64,000 nt of DNA from G965222505 sp965222505 (GTDB lineage Bacteria; Bacteroidota; Rhodothermia; Rhodothermales; DATKEJ01): assembly GCA_965222505.1 (NCBI GenBank), contig OZ244956.1:2418001-2482000 (forward strand), given 5' to 3'. The notes under the pieces are model-generated. The model was given only the letters and a program-made list of their open reading frames with translations. It was not told the origin of the DNA and did not search any database. How positions within the stretch are numbered: the stretch's first letter is position 1; the number at the start of each line of letters is the position of its first letter. This document shows positions 62,001 through 64,000 of the stretch, one piece after another. Made by a program: the position numbers and the translations under genes.

Positions 62001-64000
62001 AAGGCCGGTATTTTTTCAGTCAACGAGACGATCTCTGTATCGGCAAAGTAGTACTCGTTTTTAGTGCTGGTTATTTTTTTACCGGGATCGTCGTCGTTGT
62101 AGACAATACTTAGAAGATGGGCACCTCTTTTCCAGTCGTAGTTCGTCGTATAAACTCGGTTTGTGAGACGGTCCGGTAATATATCGTGAGCAGCCCGGTA
62201 CCCGGCTGCATGATATTCTCCTGATGCCGTCAAGTAGAAGTGCACTTCTTCTCCAGCCCCTGACTGTTGTACTGATACCTGGCGATATCCGATATGGGTA
62301 CCCGTTCCGGCTGTAACAAGGTCTGACGAATAGGCAAACAAAAATAGTCTACCTGTATCACCGATACCGTAGTGTAAGAACCTGGGCTCATATACAAGAA
62401 CCCCACTCGAAACATCAGTCGGTTCCGAAAACCCTCTCAGTTCGTCTAGCTTTGAGCCGTCGTAGGTATATGTTTTTACAATATCCTTGCTGGGATTTAG
62501 GCCGTCATGCGTAGTGATTTTTTTGATACGTAGCCCACCTGCTGTACGAACTGAAGGTGTCAGCGTTTCTTCAACAGCTTCGCCAATGACGCTGTATTGG
62601 TGAGGTTCATATTCAAACTTTGTGTGACCACCAGTTGGATAGGTAATCTGCTTTAGCGAGGCAACTTGCATGTAGAGGCCTGTGGCATCTACAGATCTGT
62701 CCGCTGGATCCGGCAATCCATGAGTAGGGTCTGGATATTGAACAGTGAACGAGGAGTTTTCCTCCGAAGTCCAGCTAAAAGAAGGTATAAAGAGATGCGC
62801 GTTGTCGTCATTTATTGTCTTACCATTGTAAAATCCCCAACGATCTTCGGCCAATGAGGTCGTAGGGGGTAACTTATAACTGGGATCTGTATCTCCTGTG
62901 TCATAGCCGTAATAACTAAACTTGTATGGCGGTTGCTCAGCTTGATCGGTGTTGCCATAGATAACGACCTCTTCAAGCCTCAGGCGCTCCATCACCTCCC
63001 CTCTTAAGTCAGAACCACCAAGAACACCACTGGGAATACTGTCCCCCTGGTTGAAATACCCTTGGACAAAACTGACCCGTTGCAGCCTCTGACCATTTGG
63101 AGCAAATACGGTAAATCCGGTTTGCCTTTTTCGATACTCATAATCCGGCTGGTCACTTCGTACATCTGTACTGAAAGTAACATAGCCTTTGTCGGTAGTA
63201 ATACCCTCCAGGTACCGTTCCTCCTTATTTACATTATTTGGACCAAGACTGGGGCCGGGTTGTGAAGTGACACCGTTCAGATAATACCAGCGTTGCTCGC
63301 TACTTTTATCCAGGGCATCAATAAAGCCGTCATAAGTAACAGGTGTACTGTAAGTAAAAGTGATCTCTTCGTCTCCAACGGCGGATTTGATACTCGTCAG
63401 GTACCAGGCCGAGGCATAATAGCGTGGAATGCCAGAGAGCTGGCTCGTCTCCTCAATAGCCTCGAACGTGTATATCGTGCCATCCAAGGCCACAACTTCC
63501 CAACCGATAATACTCCCATCATTCTCATCGTCTGGGTTTCCATTGGCGTCAATTCGGGATGGGTCGTGAAGCGGCGTCACTTTGAGCATTTGGTGTGGTA
63601 TGGTCCTGATTTCCCCACTACCTACCACAAATTTTCCCGAGTAACCTCCAAAATTAAACATGAAAATATCCGGCTGGGGATCTACAAACCGAGTCGATGG
63701 GAATCCATTTCCGATAAGATTAGCCTTATAGATACAATAATCACTTGTGGGATCAGTACATCCAAAGACCACCGGCCCCTGTAGATCAGTCCATACGTTT
63801 TCCAGATTTTGTTGCGTGTTGATGTAGCCATCCTTGACATCATCAGGCAGCCCTCTCATAACGCGAGTTATTGCCCCCCCGGCATTTAGGCTCCACCCCA
63901 ACCCTACGCTACTTGCCTTTTGCTGTACTTTGATACCAGAGGCATGATAACTCAGGGAAATGGGCACCGACATCGTAACGCCCTCAAGCGTGTACAACGG
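59036..64000 (-). CDS. Rhs/YD-repeat shell protein, 5' end outside window
   Basis: At least 1650 residues are visible; the frame is open to the window edge and the usual N-terminus is missing. The first visible part, SVPISLSYHASGIKVQQKAS then VGLGWSLNAGGAITRVMRG, is the standard opening of Bacteroidota Rhs proteins. A long beta region follows, then YD repeats from about residue 850 (for example TRYDYDEFRRLKEIRNNA, TYTYNALGQLTQKST and YTKYDALNRMVESGLY). The chain ends with HLNILAGGSILGRVEVPNPP, just before the place where the LKDHLGSVR core would normally continue. That core is on the next protein. The stop lies 56 bp before the next start, so both should be made from one message. Confidence 0.85.
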   Translation of the reverse strand, partial: PLYTLEGVTMSVPISLSYHASGIKVQQKASSVGLGWSLNAGGAITRVMRGLPDDVKDGYINTQQNLENVWTDLQGPVVFGCTDPTSDYCIYKANLIGNGFPSTRFVDPQPDIFMFNFGGYSGKFVVGSGEIRTIPHQMLKVTPLHDPSRIDANGNPDDENDGSIIGWEVVALDGTIYTFEAIEETSQLSGIPRYYASAWYLTSIKSAVGDEEITFTYSTPVTYDGFIDALDKSSEQRWYYLNGVTSQPGPSLGPNNVNKEERYLEGITTDKGYVTFSTDVRSDQPDYEYRKRQTGFTVFAPNGQRLQRVSFVQGYFNQGDSIPSGVLGGSDLRGEVMERLRLEEVVIYGNTDQAEQPPYKFSYYGYDTGDTDPSYKLPPTTSLAEDRWGFYNGKTINDDNAHLFIPSFSWTSEENSSFTVQYPDPTHGLPDPADRSVDATGLYMQVASLKQITYPTGGHTKFEYEPHQYSVIGEAVEETLTPSVRTAGGLRIKKITTHDGLNPSKDIVKTYTYDGSKLDELRGFSEPTDVSSGVLVYEPRFLHYGIGDTGRLFLFAYSSDLVTAGTGTHIGYRQVSVQQSGAGEEVHFYLTASGEYHAAGYRAAHDILPDRLTNRVYTTNYDWKRGAHLLSIVYNDDDPGKKITSTKNEYYFADTEIVSLTEKIPALNYETICLYDTPDCSTGRDVADYETFEIISSVLLPKVKTETTYSEDNQAVKVEKVTTYTYDQLDVHLQPTVVTETDADGRQRISTYTYAAERAEYAGMKAANMLVQQYSSGVSESTSGTSGSTPESKQWTCWDDQWSDGTFWRTETIYAWDGTGDPVTADPCSSNGVNAHKLGEITGYTDYGQITALQDASGTSYTYTYHPQYRFVEQFSRGGLTTHYRYTATDHRWGLVDEIEDENGRKTRYDYDEFRRLKEIRNNASNGGEAISQIDYHYSSGDLSLDLNRITTTAINDTSVVTEAYLDGLGRTIESRVKETNGEIVTVTSYDALGRQESVTKPFRVPVGAAPKAPEDAASYYTGISDGVSGGSANAYYCENGSLASSPLIITEYLPDPTARVEKEIMPFCDGQTQSTASALVYDYDVESPRVTTSTTDENGQVAKAFTDGFGQVVKSIAAFGSDDVATTEFSYDVRGNLVSVTSPEDLQTSYTYNALGQLTQKSTPDIVGTYNYRYDANGNLRFVQDPNGDITYTKYDALNRMVESGLYTGSVSFTLLNPDTPTEPASDTDQVRSYQYTLGELDQVTFEAGEGGSYAYTYDTEGRMESMTICLDDLEEGTSPACPVLTYYYDLQGNVTKTILSPAIQDGFLFYHWYNYDAAGRLIRVYTGTSDNLDLRRMEAEYAYTATGQVRQLKLGEDDQGAPLQNIFYRYHVRDWLTHINDVEQLGTERFAMHLGYTDTPPMDGYGTQANGNVSWLQWRTHGNSDIGTYTSDTDADIGGYAFMYDDLNRLERANFSYKDQGSVPWTTTNAFDVGVSNAIEYDLNGNIIKLPRANEAGTNNSQLLTYTYTPNTNRLASIGTGGDLEAFVYDNNGNMTQGRLGMTFDYTHYNLPRETVIPVADAGCPGENHSFFRYDASGQRVYKRTDFVADQPDGQSCVNVTGTETFYIRGADGTVLAVYAVPVGADPELRHLNILAGGSILGRVEVPNPPNP

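Overview
The window looks like chromosomal DNA from a moderately GC-rich bacterium of the Rhodothermota/Bacteroidota lineage. The evidence is a secreted protein with a type IX secretion sorting domain at 21.3-22.0 kb, a triple-Y/beta-propeller sensor kinase, a paired ECF-type sigma factor and Ser/Thr kinase, and a secreted pullulanase. No rRNA or tRNA gene was recognised. The two outermost genes, a sensor kinase on the left and an Rhs shell gene on the right, are cut by the window edges.

Layout: (1) 0-2.9 kb, a two-component pair and an exported protein. (2) 3.06-12.7 kb, a seven-gene type III-D-like CRISPR effector operon: an HD-less Cas10 with an intact GGDD, a small Cas7, Csx10 (Cas5 with a Cas11-like tail), a double Cas7, Csx19, a large Cas7 with a C-terminal cold-shock domain, and a CARF protein. 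Convergent cas6 lies directly downstream of CRISPR array 1 (20 full repeats, one spacer split by an IS200 element). (3) 16.0-18.5 kb, an array leader, an ATPase gene, a solitary repeat and an integrase remnant. (4) 18.5-21.2 kb, an IS21-family element. (5) 21.3-27.3 kb, three secreted-protein genes, a small antitoxin-like gene, a candidate small RNA and a NYN-domain gene. (6) 27.5-33.1 kb, an IS3-family remnant, CRISPR array 2 (30 full repeats plus a degenerate one), an identical 278-bp leader, cas2 and a reverse transcriptase-Cas1 fusion. (7) 33.3-40.5 kb, a CARF-HEPN RNase gene and an unfamiliar five-gene operon (vWA-like lipoprotein, four-helix membrane protein, unknown protein, AAA+ ATPase, DegT-family PLP enzyme). 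(8) 40.5-50.9 kb, broken gene ends, a vapBC pair set between two copies of the purB 3' end, purB, a pullulanase, a sigma factor gene broken by a second IS200 element, a Ser/Thr kinase and a TPR membrane protein. (9) 51.2-64 kb, an Rhs polymorphic toxin locus with two displaced orphan tips.

The most striking system is the CRISPR locus. It combines a spacer-integration enzyme fused to a reverse transcriptase, an effector without the HD DNase but with a cyclic-oligoadenylate synthase, and CARF effectors, so the whole immune cycle appears centred on RNA. The spacers fit this: about 33 of 50 contain an ATG with an open frame to the spacer end on the same strand, and several carry a Shine-Dalgarno-like stretch just before it. 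They therefore look like the 5' ends of foreign mRNAs, and the inferred crRNAs are antisense to them. A 10-bp palindrome, TGGAATTCCA, recurs in the intergenic regions around the RT-cas1/csx2 promoters and the unknown five-gene operon, which suggests that operon is co-regulated with the CRISPR locus and may belong to it. All calls come from reading the sequence; no database search was possible.
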